DNA of 64,000 nucleotides from Clostridium sp. AM33-3 (lineage in GTDB: Bacteria > Bacillota > Clostridia > Lachnospirales > Lachnospiraceae), in the NCBI RefSeq assembly GCF_003480315.1, contig NZ_QUIV01000006.1:7629-71628 (forward strand). The letters run 5' to 3'. The notes under the pieces were generated by a model. The model was given only the letters and a program-made list of their open reading frames with translations, searched no databases and had not been told where the DNA came from. Below, piece after piece: positions 51,836 to 60,364 of the stretch. Each line of letters opens with the position of its first letter. Position 1 is the stretch's first letter. A program made the position numbers and the translations under genes.

Positions 51836-53800
51836 TTATTTTTCCTCCATTTTCTTAAGCTGCTTCTGTAAGTGACGTAACTGGCCGCCGGAAAGAATCA
51901 CATCCAGCTCATTGTCAGAAAGCTCCAGTTTTGCCTGAAAGGAAATACCTTTTGTCAGGTCTTTAATCTCAACTTCTCTGATCTTCATCTGGTCCAGAAG
52001 GCCCTCTACTTCCAGTTCATCCAGCATATCCAGTTTGTCGTAATCTGCCGGGTCTGCAAATACCATCGGAATGATGCCATGGTTGATCAGATTGCCCTTA
52101 TGAATGCGGGCAATGCTCTTTGCGATAACCATTTTCACACCCAGGTACATCGGATTGATGGCTGCGTGCTCACGGGAAGACCCCTGCCCATAGTTCTCGC
52201 CTCCAATGATAATGCTCTTGCCCATTGCCTTTGCCCGGGCAGCAAACTCTGGATCATAGCGGTGGTAGCAGTACTGGCTCATAAGCGGAATATTGGAACG
52301 CATGCTGGAGAACTCGGCACTTGCCGGGGTAATGTCATCGGTCGTGATGTTATCCACAGTCTTTAAACTGATCTGTGCCTGTAAATGCTGCTCCGGCGCA
52401 TCTGGAACAGGAAGCGGCTGGATATTCGGTCCGCGCACGATTTCAACTTTCTTTGCTTCCTCTTTCGGAAGCGGCTCGATGATCATGGAATCATCCACCG
52501 GGAACTCGTCCGGTTCTTTTACTTCTGTCAGAATGGAAAGATCACTGCCGAGAATCTCCTCCGCGCTTGCGAAGGTTCCGACAATGGCAGTTGCCGCAGC
52601 ACTCTCCGGGCTTACCAGATAGATTTCCGCGGTTGGGTTTCCAGCACGGCCCTTGAAGTTACGGTTTGAAGTACGGACAGCCACACCCTTGGTAGCCGGA
52701 GACTGACCGATGGCGCAGCACGGTCCGCAGGCAAGCTCCAGAATTCTCACACCGGCATCCAGAAGCATCTCAATATAGCCGTCACGCATCAGGAGCTTAT
52801 AAATCTGCTTGGAAGAAATGGCGCAGGTACAGCTCACATCCTCATTTACATGTCTTCCCTTGAATACCAGGGCTGCCTTCGCGATATCGGAATAACTGGA
52901 GTTGGTGCAGCTTCCGATGAAGACCTGCTGTACTTTCTTTTTCTCTACATCCTTTAACGGAATGACATTGTCCGGCTGGTGCGGGCAGGCACATAATGGA
53001 ACCAGTTCGCTTAAGTTCAGTTCCATCTCACCGTCATACTCCGCGTCTGCATCCGGAAGAATCTCGGTAAAGTCTTCTTCTCTCTTCTCGGCTTTTAGGA
53101 ATTTTCTTACCTGCTCATCGGCCGGGAAAATGGAAGTGGTCGCGCCCATCTCCGCGCCCATGTTGGTGATGCTGGCACGCTCAGATACGCTTAAGGTAGC
53201 AGCGCCCGGTCCCACATACTCAAATACCTTGCCAAGACCGCCCTTGATGCCGACACGGCGAAGCATTTCCAGAATGACTTCCTTCGCATTGCAGCCGGGC
53301 TGTAAATGTCCGGTTAAATTCACTTTGATGATCTGCGGCATCTTCAGGCGCATCGGAACACCAGTCATCGCGGTTGCGACATCCATGCCGCCTACACCGA
53401 TACAAAGCATACCGATAGAACCACCATGGGGGGTATGGCTGTCACCGCCCATTAAGAGCTTGCCAGGAGCGCCGAATCTGGCAACCTGAACTGCATGGCA
53501 GATACCGTTTCCCGGTCTGGAAACGTGCACGCCATAACGTTTCGCAACGGACTGTAAGTAAATGTGGTCGTCCGGAGTCTTGTTATCCAGATATAACAGG
53601 TTGTGGTCCAGATAGCTGACGCTGCACTCCGTACGGATCCGGTCCAGGCCAACCTGCTCAAAGGCCAGATAGGTCATAACTGCGTTAATATCGTGAGTCA
53701 GGGTCTGGTCTACCTTTAAGAGAATCTCCTCGCCCGGAACCATCTCAGACGGTGCTGCCAGATGTGTAGATAAAATTTTCTTTATAATGTTCATGCCCAT
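51836..53800 (-). CDS. acnA: Aconitate hydratase
   Basis: A 654-residue aconitase of the short clostridial type. Motifs: M-G-G-D-S-H-T-P-H-G-G near residue 118, the cluster ligands in G-S-C-T-N-S-S and A-C-G-P-C-C-A-I-G, and the swivel-domain G-Q-G-S-S-R-E-H-A-A near residue 535. It should interconvert citrate, cis-aconitate and isocitrate. Stop and prpF start are almost adjacent, so they are co-translated. AGGAG precedes ATG 53800. Confidence 0.93.
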   Translation of the reverse strand: MGMNIIKKILSTHLAAPSEMVPGEEILLKVDQTLTHDINAVMTYLAFEQVGLDRIRTECSVSYLDHNLLYLDNKTPDDHIYLQSVAKRYGVHVSRPGNGICHAVQVARFGAPGKLLMGGDSHTPHGGSIGMLCIGVGGMDVATAMTGVPMRLKMPQIIKVNLTGHLQPGCNAKEVILEMLRRVGIKGGLGKVFEYVGPGAATLSVSERASITNMGAEMGATTSIFPADEQVRKFLKAEKREEDFTEILPDADAEYDGEMELNLSELVPLCACPHQPDNVIPLKDVEKKKVQQVFIGSCTNSSYSDIAKAALVFKGRHVNEDVSCTCAISSKQIYKLLMRDGYIEMLLDAGVRILELACGPCCAIGQSPATKGVAVRTSNRNFKGRAGNPTAEIYLVSPESAAATAIVGTFASAEEILGSDLSILTEVKEPDEFPVDDSMIIEPLPKEEAKKVEIVRGPNIQPLPVPDAPEQHLQAQISLKTVDNITTDDITPASAEFSSMRSNIPLMSQYCYHRYDPEFAARAKAMGKSIIIGGENYGQGSSREHAAINPMYLGVKMVIAKSIARIHKGNLINHGIIPMVFADPADYDKLDMLDELEVEGLLDQMKIREVEIKDLTKGISFQAKLELSDNELDVILSGGQLRHLQKQLKKMEEK

Positions 53801-53823
53801 GTGAATATTCTCCTTCTTTTTTC

Positions 53824-54468
53824 TTACTTTTTCAACAGTTTCGTATAAACCTGGCCAGTGCGTTTCATCTCGGCCAGTGTATATTTCTGTTTTTCAATCT
53901 TTTTCAGTGCTCGTTCCATAACTCCTTCTGCTTCCTCCTGGGTAAGCACACAGACACCATTGACGTCCCCGATCACAATATCTCCCGGTCTTACGCAGAC
54001 CCCTCCGCAGCTGACCGGAACATTGATGGCTCCTGCCCCGCTCTTGGCTGCAGTGCCGCAGGTAAGGCCTTTGGCATAGATAGGAAAGCCTGACTCCTCA
54101 CAGCCCTCCAGATCCCGGAACGCACCATCAATCACTACGCCATCTGCCTTCATAAGACCCGCGCAGATACTCCGGTGATCGCCCCAGTAAGAACAGTCGC
54201 AGTTGCCCTTTCCGGCAACCACCAGCACGTCTCCCTCCTGCAGTTCCAGAATCGCGTCCGCAACGATATCACCTTCGCCGCTGGGCACATCCACCGTAAC
54301 CGCCGGACCGACAATCTTTGTTCTGCCAATCCAGGGCTTGATCCGGTAGTCCATGGAGTGGTAAAGGCCTGCCCCGTCGCAGAGTTCCGGGGTGGTAAAG
54401 GCCCGCAGGCGCTCCATGAGTTCCTTCGGCGGGCTGGTGAATCGTTCTTTTTTTGTCAATGCATCCAT
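53824..54468 (-). CDS. RraA-family 4-hydroxy-4-methyl-2-oxoglutarate-type aldolase
   Basis: A 214-residue class II aldolase-like protein. Family motifs are G-P-A-V-T-V, D-V-L-V-V-A-G-K-G, S-I-C-A-G-L-M, D-G-A-F-R-D near residue 118 (catalytic Arg and metal Asp) and G-D-I-V-I-G-D-V-N-G-V. Members split 4-hydroxy-4-methyl- or 4-carboxy-4-hydroxy-2-oxoadipate to pyruvate plus pyruvate or oxaloacetate, and decarboxylate oxaloacetate; others bind RNase E. RNase E control is unlikely here, as the gene begins an operon of aconitase-like enzymes. The true substrate is not proven. Confidence 0.88.
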   Translation of the reverse strand: MDALTKKERFTSPPKELMERLRAFTTPELCDGAGLYHSMDYRIKPWIGRTKIVGPAVTVDVPSGEGDIVADAILELQEGDVLVVAGKGNCDCSYWGDHRSICAGLMKADGVVIDGAFRDLEGCEESGFPIYAKGLTCGTAAKSGAGAINVPVSCGGVCVRPGDIVIGDVNGVCVLTQEEAEGVMERALKKIEKQKYTLAEMKRTGQVYTKLLKK

Positions 54469-54497
54469 GTGTATTCCCCTCTCGTTGTTATGCTTTG

Positions 54498-54526
54498 ATT
54501 ATAGCGCAGGGGCTATTATAAGTAAA
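54498..54526 (-). promoter_or_regulatory. Promoter of the rraA-acnA-prpF-hydratase operon
   Basis: On the minus strand TTTACT (54521-54526) and TATAAT (54498-54503) have a 17-bp spacer. A second TATAAT lies at 54515-54520. Confidence 0.75.
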
Positions 54527-54570
54527 ATGCATGATTTTATATAAATATCATATATTTTTTTGCATGATAT
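54523..54570. promoter_or_regulatory. Candidate operators before the rraA operon
   Basis: TAAAATGCATGATTTTA (54523-54539) is a near-palindrome overlapping the -35 box. ATATCAT (54545-54551) and ATGATAT (54564-54570) form an inverted repeat with 12-bp spacer. TGCATGAT occurs at 54528 and 54561, offset by 33 bp. The layout suits a LysR-type regulator. Confidence 0.6.
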
Positions 54571-54574
54571 AAGC

Positions 54575-54610
54575 AAAAAAAGAAGCAACCGGCTTTTACC
54601 GATTGCTTCT
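54575..54610 (-). terminator. Terminator after the 2HCT transporter gene
   Basis: GAAGCAATCGG pairs with CCGGTTGCTTC on the minus strand with one G-T pair, followed by TTTTTTT. It separates the transporter gene from the rraA operon. Confidence 0.88.
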
Positions 54611-54633
54611 TCTTTCAGGAAACATTTATGGGA

Positions 54634-55938
54634 TCAGGCCATAAATCCAAACAGCACGCTTCCTAAAAGCAAAATAATTGCGCCTCCGATACGGGAAGAA
54701 ATCTGCGCGTAACTCATTAAATTCATTCTTTTTCCTGCTCCAAGCACCTGGAGATCTCCGGAACCGCCACGATTTGCCATGCAGAGACCAGCAGTGATTG
54801 CAGATTCCACAAAGTTAAATCCAAACAGCATACCCACTGCACCGGAACCGATAATTGCGCCAAGGACAACCATTGCACTGATCAGCAGAGTCTGCCAGTT
54901 TAATACTGCAAGGAAATCTGCAAGATCTGTAAACGCAATACCAATACCAAACATACAATAGCACATAAGCGGTTTCGTAAAGAAATTGGAGAGACGTTTA
55001 ACGCCTTCTTTAATCTCTGCCGGAACAATGTTGGCAATATTTAAAATTGCGGTAAATACTACCATATAAGCATACATATGTAACGATACAGGACCGATCG
55101 CCGGAAGAATGTTCTTTGAGAACACACGTGACACTACAAACACGGCTCCGGCTAACAGCAGGCCTCCGGCCATTTCATACTGGCCGATTTTCGGTTTTTC
55201 CTGACTGTCTTCTAGCAGCACGTAATTTTCCGGATTTTTCAACAGTTCGCCATTTCCGGAAAGTACCGGGAACTTCTCACCAAGACTGTTTAACAACACA
55301 GCTCCGATAATCGCAAAGTTATTTGCAATATTCAGAATCGCAAAAGCTTTGGAATAATAAGCATCCTTGCTTAATCCAGTACTTGCCTCCCACATTTCAG
55401 ATAACGGGATTGCTCCTGCTCCATTTCCTCCGCCCATGGTTGGAAGCACATAATAAGCAACAATATCTTTCACGTTGATTCCACAGATCAGACCTCCAAG
55501 GATACCAAAGAGCATTGCTGTGGCAATACCGCCAATAATTGCAGGGATATATCCGCTGAACGCTTTGACCAACTGCTTTCTGTTCACTGCAAGTACCGCC
55601 GATACAATAAGCAGCGTAATAAATACTGTCTGAAAGCCAAAATCATCATAATAGAAAGTGATGGCCTCTGCATATTTTGCAGGAAGAATCTGGAAATATT
55701 CTAACACTGCTGCTCCGAAAAAGGCCATAACCGCGCCGCCGCCAAGAAAGTCTTTCCATATAGGAAGATGTTCACCAATCTCATAAAGCACGAGACCACC
55801 GGCAAACATAATCGTAATAATAGATAACATATCCTGATCCGGAAGCAGGCCCAGATAGATAGCTCCATAGATCAGAACCAGGCAAATAGCAATCATCCAT
55901 ATTGGCATCCCATAGTAGCGTCTTTTTAATAGCTCCAT
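54634..55938 (-). CDS. 2-hydroxycarboxylate transporter (CitS family)
   Basis: A 434-residue secondary transporter of the 2HCT family, which imports citrate or malate with Na+ or H+. The two G-G-x-G re-entrant loop motifs are present: M-G-G-G-N-G-A-G-A-I-P near residue 190 and N-R-G-G-S-G-D-L-Q-V-L near residue 400. About eleven hydrophobic segments fit the family. ATG 55938 is chosen (GAGGG upstream) over an earlier frame start that lacks homology. It has its own terminator and an operator-like repeat upstream (56031-56051). The neighbouring enzymes suggest a tricarboxylate substrate. Confidence 0.9.
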   Translation of the reverse strand: MELLKRRYYGMPIWMIAICLVLIYGAIYLGLLPDQDMLSIITIMFAGGLVLYEIGEHLPIWKDFLGGGAVMAFFGAAVLEYFQILPAKYAEAITFYYDDFGFQTVFITLLIVSAVLAVNRKQLVKAFSGYIPAIIGGIATAMLFGILGGLICGINVKDIVAYYVLPTMGGGNGAGAIPLSEMWEASTGLSKDAYYSKAFAILNIANNFAIIGAVLLNSLGEKFPVLSGNGELLKNPENYVLLEDSQEKPKIGQYEMAGGLLLAGAVFVVSRVFSKNILPAIGPVSLHMYAYMVVFTAILNIANIVPAEIKEGVKRLSNFFTKPLMCYCMFGIGIAFTDLADFLAVLNWQTLLISAMVVLGAIIGSGAVGMLFGFNFVESAITAGLCMANRGGSGDLQVLGAGKRMNLMSYAQISSRIGGAIILLLGSVLFGFMA

Positions 55939-56030
55939 CCCAATACCCTCGCTTTTCTTATTAATTGTATATGTGCTGCAGCTCATGTGCTTATAGTAAC
56001 AAACTTTTATCAATTTGGAAAATGCCTGTT

Positions 56031-56051
56031 TTTGCATGCACATCATACAAA
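56031..56051. promoter_or_regulatory. Operator-like inverted repeat upstream of the 2HCT transporter
   Basis: TTTGCATG (56031-56038) and CATACAAA (56044-56051) form an imperfect inverted repeat with a 5-bp spacer and share TGCATG with sites near 54528, 54561, 59204 and 61690. Confidence 0.55.
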
Positions 56052-56112
56052 TCTTTCTATATCACACGTTGATATTGGAATGATTATCTCCATAAACTAT
56101 AACCAAAACATT

Positions 56113-56754
56113 TTACTCAATCCGCGGCAGATTCCACCGGTAATGCATAGCCAGAAACCGCACGATCACAACGGCCACTGCTCCGGTCATCATAGCTTCC
56201 AAATGTCCCAGAGCGTCTTCCGCGCACACACACACCAGGGCTCCGATGATGGAAGCGCAGGCATAAATATGTTTTGTCAGAATATACGGTTTCTCCTGCG
56301 CCATGACATCTCTCAGCAAACCTCCGCCCACTCCGGTGATCACGCCGACAAAAACCAGCAAAAACAGTTGGTGATACCCGGCATTCCAGGCTGTATTAAT
56401 GCCGACCACCGTAAAAATTCCGAGACCGATCGCGTCAGAAATATTCATCAGCAGATCGTAAAGCTGTCCGATACGCCCGTCCAGAAGATTTCTCCGGATA
56501 TAAAGAAGCGCAAACAGTCCCAGTGAAACCATCACAGCCACAATGGTATAAATCGGCCTGCGGAACATTCCCGGGGGAATGATACCAAGCGTCACATCAC
56601 GGATTGCTCCGCCCCCTACTGAAGTTGTCACTCCAAGAACGCAGACCCCGAAGAGATCCATCTTCTTGCGGATGCCAAGCATAGCCCCGGATGCTGCAAA
56701 CGCCACCGTCCCCATCATTTCCATAATGAAAATGATCAAATCTGAATAATTCAT
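56113..56754 (-). CDS. TRIC-type (UPF0126/YadS-like) membrane protein
   Basis: A 213-residue membrane protein of the trimeric intracellular cation channel family, with two repeats of three helices. Repeat motifs: A-A-S-G-A-M-L-G-I-R-K-K-M-D-L-F-G with G-G-G-A-I-R-D-V-T-L-G near residue 47, and the second copy D-A-I-G-L-G-I-F-T-V-V-G with G-G-G-L-L-R-D-V near residue 133. In bacteria it probably carries cations; physiological role is unclear. It stands alone between unrelated operons. Confidence 0.9.
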   Translation of the reverse strand: MNYSDLIIFIMEMMGTVAFAASGAMLGIRKKMDLFGVCVLGVTTSVGGGAIRDVTLGIIPPGMFRRPIYTIVAVMVSLGLFALLYIRRNLLDGRIGQLYDLLMNISDAIGLGIFTVVGINTAWNAGYHQLFLLVFVGVITGVGGGLLRDVMAQEKPYILTKHIYACASIIGALVCVCAEDALGHLEAMMTGAVAVVIVRFLAMHYRWNLPRIE

Positions 56755-56820
56755 GATTGTAAACCCCGCCTTCTCTCCATTTATTTTTTTATCTTATCAT
56801 GAATTCTGCGTTCTAACAAG

Positions 56821-56855
56821 AAAAAAGAAGGACAAGCAATTAGGGCTGTCCTTCT
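56821..56855 (-). terminator. Terminator after the lactonase-like gene
   Basis: GAAGGACA pairs with TGTCCTTC on the minus strand around a 13-nt loop, followed by TTTTTT. Confidence 0.85.
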
Positions 56856-56869
56856 CTCCATGTTCATTT

Positions 56870-57922
56870 CTATTTTGTTTTAAACACCACACAGACCGGG
56901 CTTTCTGCCGCGATCTCGGTTCCGCTGTAGGCTAACAGTCCAGTCTTTGGATCAATGTCCATGCAGCAAATCGAATCTGTCAGTTCATTTGCCGCAAGAA
57001 GCATCGTTCCGTCCGGATTGGTGGTAATAAAGCGAGGCTGCTCCCCCTTTGTCTTGATATTCTGGAGATAAGTCATATGACCATTTTTCTGATCCAGTGC
57101 AAACACGGTCACACTGTCATGCTTCCGGTTCGACAGATACAGGTATGTTCCGGCAATTCCAATTTCAATGGCACTTGCCCAGCCGTCTCCCGGGAAATCT
57201 TCCGGCAACGTGGTCAAGATCTGCTTTGGATCCAGAGTGCCGGTTTCTTCATCAAAGTAGTAACAGGTAACAGTGCTGTCTTTTTCATTCAGGCAATAGC
57301 AGAAACGATTATTCGGATGAAATACACAATGTCTTGGTTCAGATCCGCTTCTTCCTTTTACCATAGAGGTCTCTTTCAGATTACCATGCTCAGAGTCAAT
57401 CCGAAAGACCGTTATTTTACCAACTCCCTGCAGACGTCCCTGCGATGGAACCAGAAGCCATTTTCCGCTCCGGTCCTGACACACCTGGTGCGGATGGGAA
57501 ATATAGCCTGGTCCGCCGTTTCCGGAAATGAATTTCAGTTCCTTAATCTTTCCGAGAGATCCATCTTCCTCGACTGGAATCACAGAAACGCCGCCTGTCT
57601 GCAAGTTTGCCACAAACAGCCATTTTCCCGTCCGGTCCATGGTCAGATGCACCGGATTCGTACCATGTGTTTCTGTTGTATTCTGATAGGTAAGCGTTCC
57701 ATCCTCTGCTACTTTGTAGGCGCTTACTTCCGAAAAATCCCCATGAATCGCATACAGATGATCCTGCTTTTCATTCAGACACAGATAAGAAGGATTCACC
57801 TGTCCCTCCGCTATCTGTTTTAACTGCCATGTTCCATCGGTAATTTCATATACGCGAATTCCTTTACCTCTTGCATTCCGCTCCTTTGTGGTGCGGCAGC
57901 CAATATATGCATAAGTACTCAT
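56870..57922 (-). CDS. Lactonase family (seven-bladed beta-propeller) protein
   Basis: A 350-residue cytoplasmic protein of the family that includes YbhE-type 6-phosphogluconolactonase and muconate-lactonising relatives. Repeated blades show N-P-S-Y-L-C-L-N, N-P-V-H-L-T-M-D-R-T-G-K-W-L-F-V-A-N, S-H-P-H-Q-V and G-E-Q-P-R-F-I-T-T-N-P-D-G-T. ATG 57922 is chosen because AGGAGG is 8 nt upstream; an ATG at 57928 is too close. It follows the MatC-like transporter gene by 12 nt, so it probably opens a lactone linked to the imported acid rather than 6-phosphogluconolactone. Confidence 0.88.
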   Translation of the reverse strand: MSTYAYIGCRTTKERNARGKGIRVYEITDGTWQLKQIAEGQVNPSYLCLNEKQDHLYAIHGDFSEVSAYKVAEDGTLTYQNTTETHGTNPVHLTMDRTGKWLFVANLQTGGVSVIPVEEDGSLGKIKELKFISGNGGPGYISHPHQVCQDRSGKWLLVPSQGRLQGVGKITVFRIDSEHGNLKETSMVKGRSGSEPRHCVFHPNNRFCYCLNEKDSTVTCYYFDEETGTLDPKQILTTLPEDFPGDGWASAIEIGIAGTYLYLSNRKHDSVTVFALDQKNGHMTYLQNIKTKGEQPRFITTNPDGTMLLAANELTDSICCMDIDPKTGLLAYSGTEIAAESPVCVVFKTK

Positions 57923-57934
57923 TCTCATTTCCTC

Positions 57935-59188
57935 CTAACCAATAAATCCGAGCACGCCGGTAAGACTCAGCACAAATACGATTGCAACGACACTCGCCGA
58001 AATTGCAAATAAAGTTCCAAACATTTTCTGCTGTTCTTTCTCATCACAGCCTGTTTCCTGCGCATAGCTTGCCATGATCAGACTGCCTCCCGTAGACAGC
58101 GGGCTGATACCTGCTACCGTTGCACTGCACACGATCGCACTTACCATCTGGACGATAGAGGCACCACCGACCTGCTGTGCAATCTCCGGAACGGTCGGGA
58201 TCAGAGTTGGGAATACCACACCATTTGCACTGGAAAACCAGGACATCAGACCTCCGGTAAATCCCATGATCGGGGCAGCCGTTCTTATAGACATGAATGA
58301 TGCCAGTATGGAAGCCAGCAGATCAATCCCGCCCAACTTCTGGGTAATATTCATCAGGACGTTGACGCCAGCGATCAAAATCAGAACACTCCACGGAATC
58401 ATCTTCAATGCTGCCTTTTCGTTTGCTGCCTTGGTCAGCATCAGAACCAGAGACAGGGTAAAGCAGATCAAGCCAACATCGTAAGAAAATCCGACAACAA
58501 GAACCACCATGACCAAAAGGGCCACCAAACTAATCATCTGGCTTCGATCAAAAGCCTCCTTTTCCTGCTGGCCACCAGCTTCAGCTGCGCGAAACTTATA
58601 ACCGCCAAGAACAACATATACCGCAATTGCGCAGATCAGATTGGAAACAGAAACTCCGATAAAAATAGGAGTTCCGAGACCTTCAATGCCCATCTCTGTC
58701 AAAAGATCCCCCACGATAATTCCGGTCAGCGCGATCGGAGATGCAGTTCCGCCTACCGCACCAAGAATTGCCATAACTCCCATCAGCACCGGGCTTACCT
58801 TCATCTGCACGGCCAGGGATACTGCAAAAATAACCGTTACAGACTGTACGCTGATCGCGCCAGGTCCAGCAGCTGAAAGAACAAAACTAACCACATATAC
58901 GATAATCGGCACCAGAAAGGTATTCTTTCCGCAAATACTGATCAACCGCTTTGATATTTTCTCCAATGTGCCATTCTGCTGAAGCAGGCTGAAAAACAAC
59001 ATGGTTCCCAATAATGTCGCAAATAATTTATATGGGAATCCTTTGTAAATATCCCCTGCGCCCATATCGCCCAGTTTACCGAGAATCAGGGCAAGCCCCA
59101 GACACACAACGCCTACATTCATCTTTTTCGCAAACCCCAGCACAATTGCTCCAATCAAAAACAGCAATGCAACTACCTGTAACCCCAT
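57935..59188 (-). CDS. MatC-like di-/tricarboxylate transporter
   Basis: A 417-residue membrane protein of the ion-transporter superfamily, closest in look to MatC-type dicarboxylate carriers: an N-terminal block with I-G-A-I-V-L-G-F-A-K-K-M-N-V-G-V-V-C-L, then G-A-V-G-G-T-A-S-P-I-A-L near residue 145, and the symmetric later S-S-A-N-G-V-V-F-P-T-L and A-G-I-S-P-L-S-T-G-G-S segments. About eleven helices are predicted. Malonate or another dicarboxylate is the family substrate; here it is unproven. It is co-transcribed with the lactonase-like gene and divergent from a LysR gene. Confidence 0.85.
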   Translation of the reverse strand: MGLQVVALLFLIGAIVLGFAKKMNVGVVCLGLALILGKLGDMGAGDIYKGFPYKLFATLLGTMLFFSLLQQNGTLEKISKRLISICGKNTFLVPIIVYVVSFVLSAAGPGAISVQSVTVIFAVSLAVQMKVSPVLMGVMAILGAVGGTASPIALTGIIVGDLLTEMGIEGLGTPIFIGVSVSNLICAIAVYVVLGGYKFRAAEAGGQQEKEAFDRSQMISLVALLVMVVLVVGFSYDVGLICFTLSLVLMLTKAANEKAALKMIPWSVLILIAGVNVLMNITQKLGGIDLLASILASFMSIRTAAPIMGFTGGLMSWFSSANGVVFPTLIPTVPEIAQQVGGASIVQMVSAIVCSATVAGISPLSTGGSLIMASYAQETGCDEKEQQKMFGTLFAISASVVAIVFVLSLTGVLGFIG

Positions 59189-59246
59189 ACGCTATTTCTC
59201 CTTTGCATGATATCGTTTATCTCTTCACAATTTTCAAAAAAACGAG

Positions 59247-59268
59247 GTGACACCTGTACATTAGTCAC
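59247..59268. promoter_or_regulatory. Inverted repeat between the MatC-like and LysR genes
   Basis: GTGAC (59247-59251) and GTCAC (59264-59268) form an inverted repeat with a 12-bp spacer in the 210-bp divergent region. The LysR gene has TATAAT boxes at 59334-59339 and 59342-59347. TTTGCATGATAT at 59202-59213 overlaps the MatC-like ribosome site. Confidence 0.5.
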
Positions 59269-59398
59269 AACTCCTTTCCTGTTTTTCTCCTCGTTTCTTG
59301 TTATCTTTACTATACGTCTTGCTTATCATAAAGTATAATGGTATAATTTTATCAATATCAATAACCTGTTGGAATGTTTTCAGAAAGGCATGCTCACC

Positions 59399-60271
59399 AT
59401 GGATGAAAAAGATTATGAACTGTTATTAGAATTAAATGAGTCAAAGAATATCACAAAGACAGCGCAAAAACTGTATATGACACAGCCTGCCATCACCAAA
59501 CGGATTCAGAAAATGGAGGAAGAACTTCAGTGTACCCTGTTTCTGCGCTCCAAAAAGGGGATTTTATTTACACCTGCCGGAGAACAGATTCTTCCCTATG
59601 CTTCTGAAATCCTGGCAAACAGCCGGAAGTTAAAGGAACATGTTTCTGCCTGTCAGAATCAGGTCTGCGGCACACTCCGCCTCGGTTCTTCTTTAAACTT
59701 CTCCCACTACCGGCTCCCCAGAATCATCAAGGCTTACACCGACCGGTATCCGCTCGTGGACGTACAGATCACGACCGGACAGAGCAAGCATCTCTTCCAG
59801 TTATTAAACCGGGATGAAATTGCCATTGCGATCATGCGGGGACAGTATGTCTGGGATGAAGCCATACAGCTTATCTCTTCTGAACCGATGTGCTTCGTCT
59901 GCAGCAAAGAAAACCAGGGACGGTCTTTAAGCGAATATTCCTACATTGGCCGCCACACAGACTCAGATTTATCCACCCGGATTGACCGATGGCTGACTGC
60001 ACACGATCTTGCCCAGATCCGTCCGCATATGTGGATTGACAGCATTGATACCTGCAAGGAAATGGCGCGGTATGGCCTTGGCTGGTGCATTTTGCCACGC
60101 ATCTGTCTGGATGATTTTGATGGCTATATCGAAGAACTTTATATGGAAGATGGTTCTCCGTTCCTCCGAAATACCTATGTGCTTTACAAACATCAGTATG
60201 CCGAACTCCCGCAGGTAAAACTGTTTCTGGATGCACTGCTCGGCAGTTCCGTTTCCGAAAATAAGTTTTAA
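59399..60271 (+). CDS. LysR-family transcriptional regulator
   Basis: A 290-residue LysR regulator with helix-turn-helix at residues about 1-58 (S-K-N-I-T-K-T-A-Q-K-L-Y-M-T-Q-P-A-I-T-K-R-I) and an effector domain beyond residue 88. ATG 59399 is preferred because AAAGG lies 10 nt upstream; an ATG at 59390 is too near that site. It is divergent from the MatC-like/lactonase operon and convergent to the citrate-lyase operon. A carboxylate effector is likely by context. Confidence 0.92.
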   Translation: MDEKDYELLLELNESKNITKTAQKLYMTQPAITKRIQKMEEELQCTLFLRSKKGILFTPAGEQILPYASEILANSRKLKEHVSACQNQVCGTLRLGSSLNFSHYRLPRIIKAYTDRYPLVDVQITTGQSKHLFQLLNRDEIAIAIMRGQYVWDEAIQLISSEPMCFVCSKENQGRSLSEYSYIGRHTDSDLSTRIDRWLTAHDLAQIRPHMWIDSIDTCKEMARYGLGWCILPRICLDDFDGYIEELYMEDGSPFLRNTYVLYKHQYAELPQVKLFLDALLGSSVSENKF

Positions 60272-60294
60272 TCTTCCTCCGGATACATGGCAAC

Positions 60295-60337
60295 AAAAAA
60301 GCAGAGACCTGCATCCTTTCACACAAGTCTCTGCTTT
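60295..60337. terminator. Bidirectional terminator between LysR and CitMHS genes
   Basis: AAAGCAGAGAC (ending 60308) pairs with GTCTCTGCTTT (60327-60337), with A and T runs on the two flanks. Confidence 0.85.
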
Positions 60338-60364
60338 GGCAGAAATGATTGATTTGATAAAATT

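Noticed and set aside
50695..53800. Methylcitrate (propionate) pathway
   Set aside because: PrpF and an aconitase are present but there is no methylcitrate synthase, methylisocitrate lyase or propionyl-CoA ligase nearby.
53824..54468. RNase E inhibitor role for the RraA-family protein
   Set aside because: The family name comes from E. coli, but the gene context is metabolic and the aldolase Arg-Asp motif is present.
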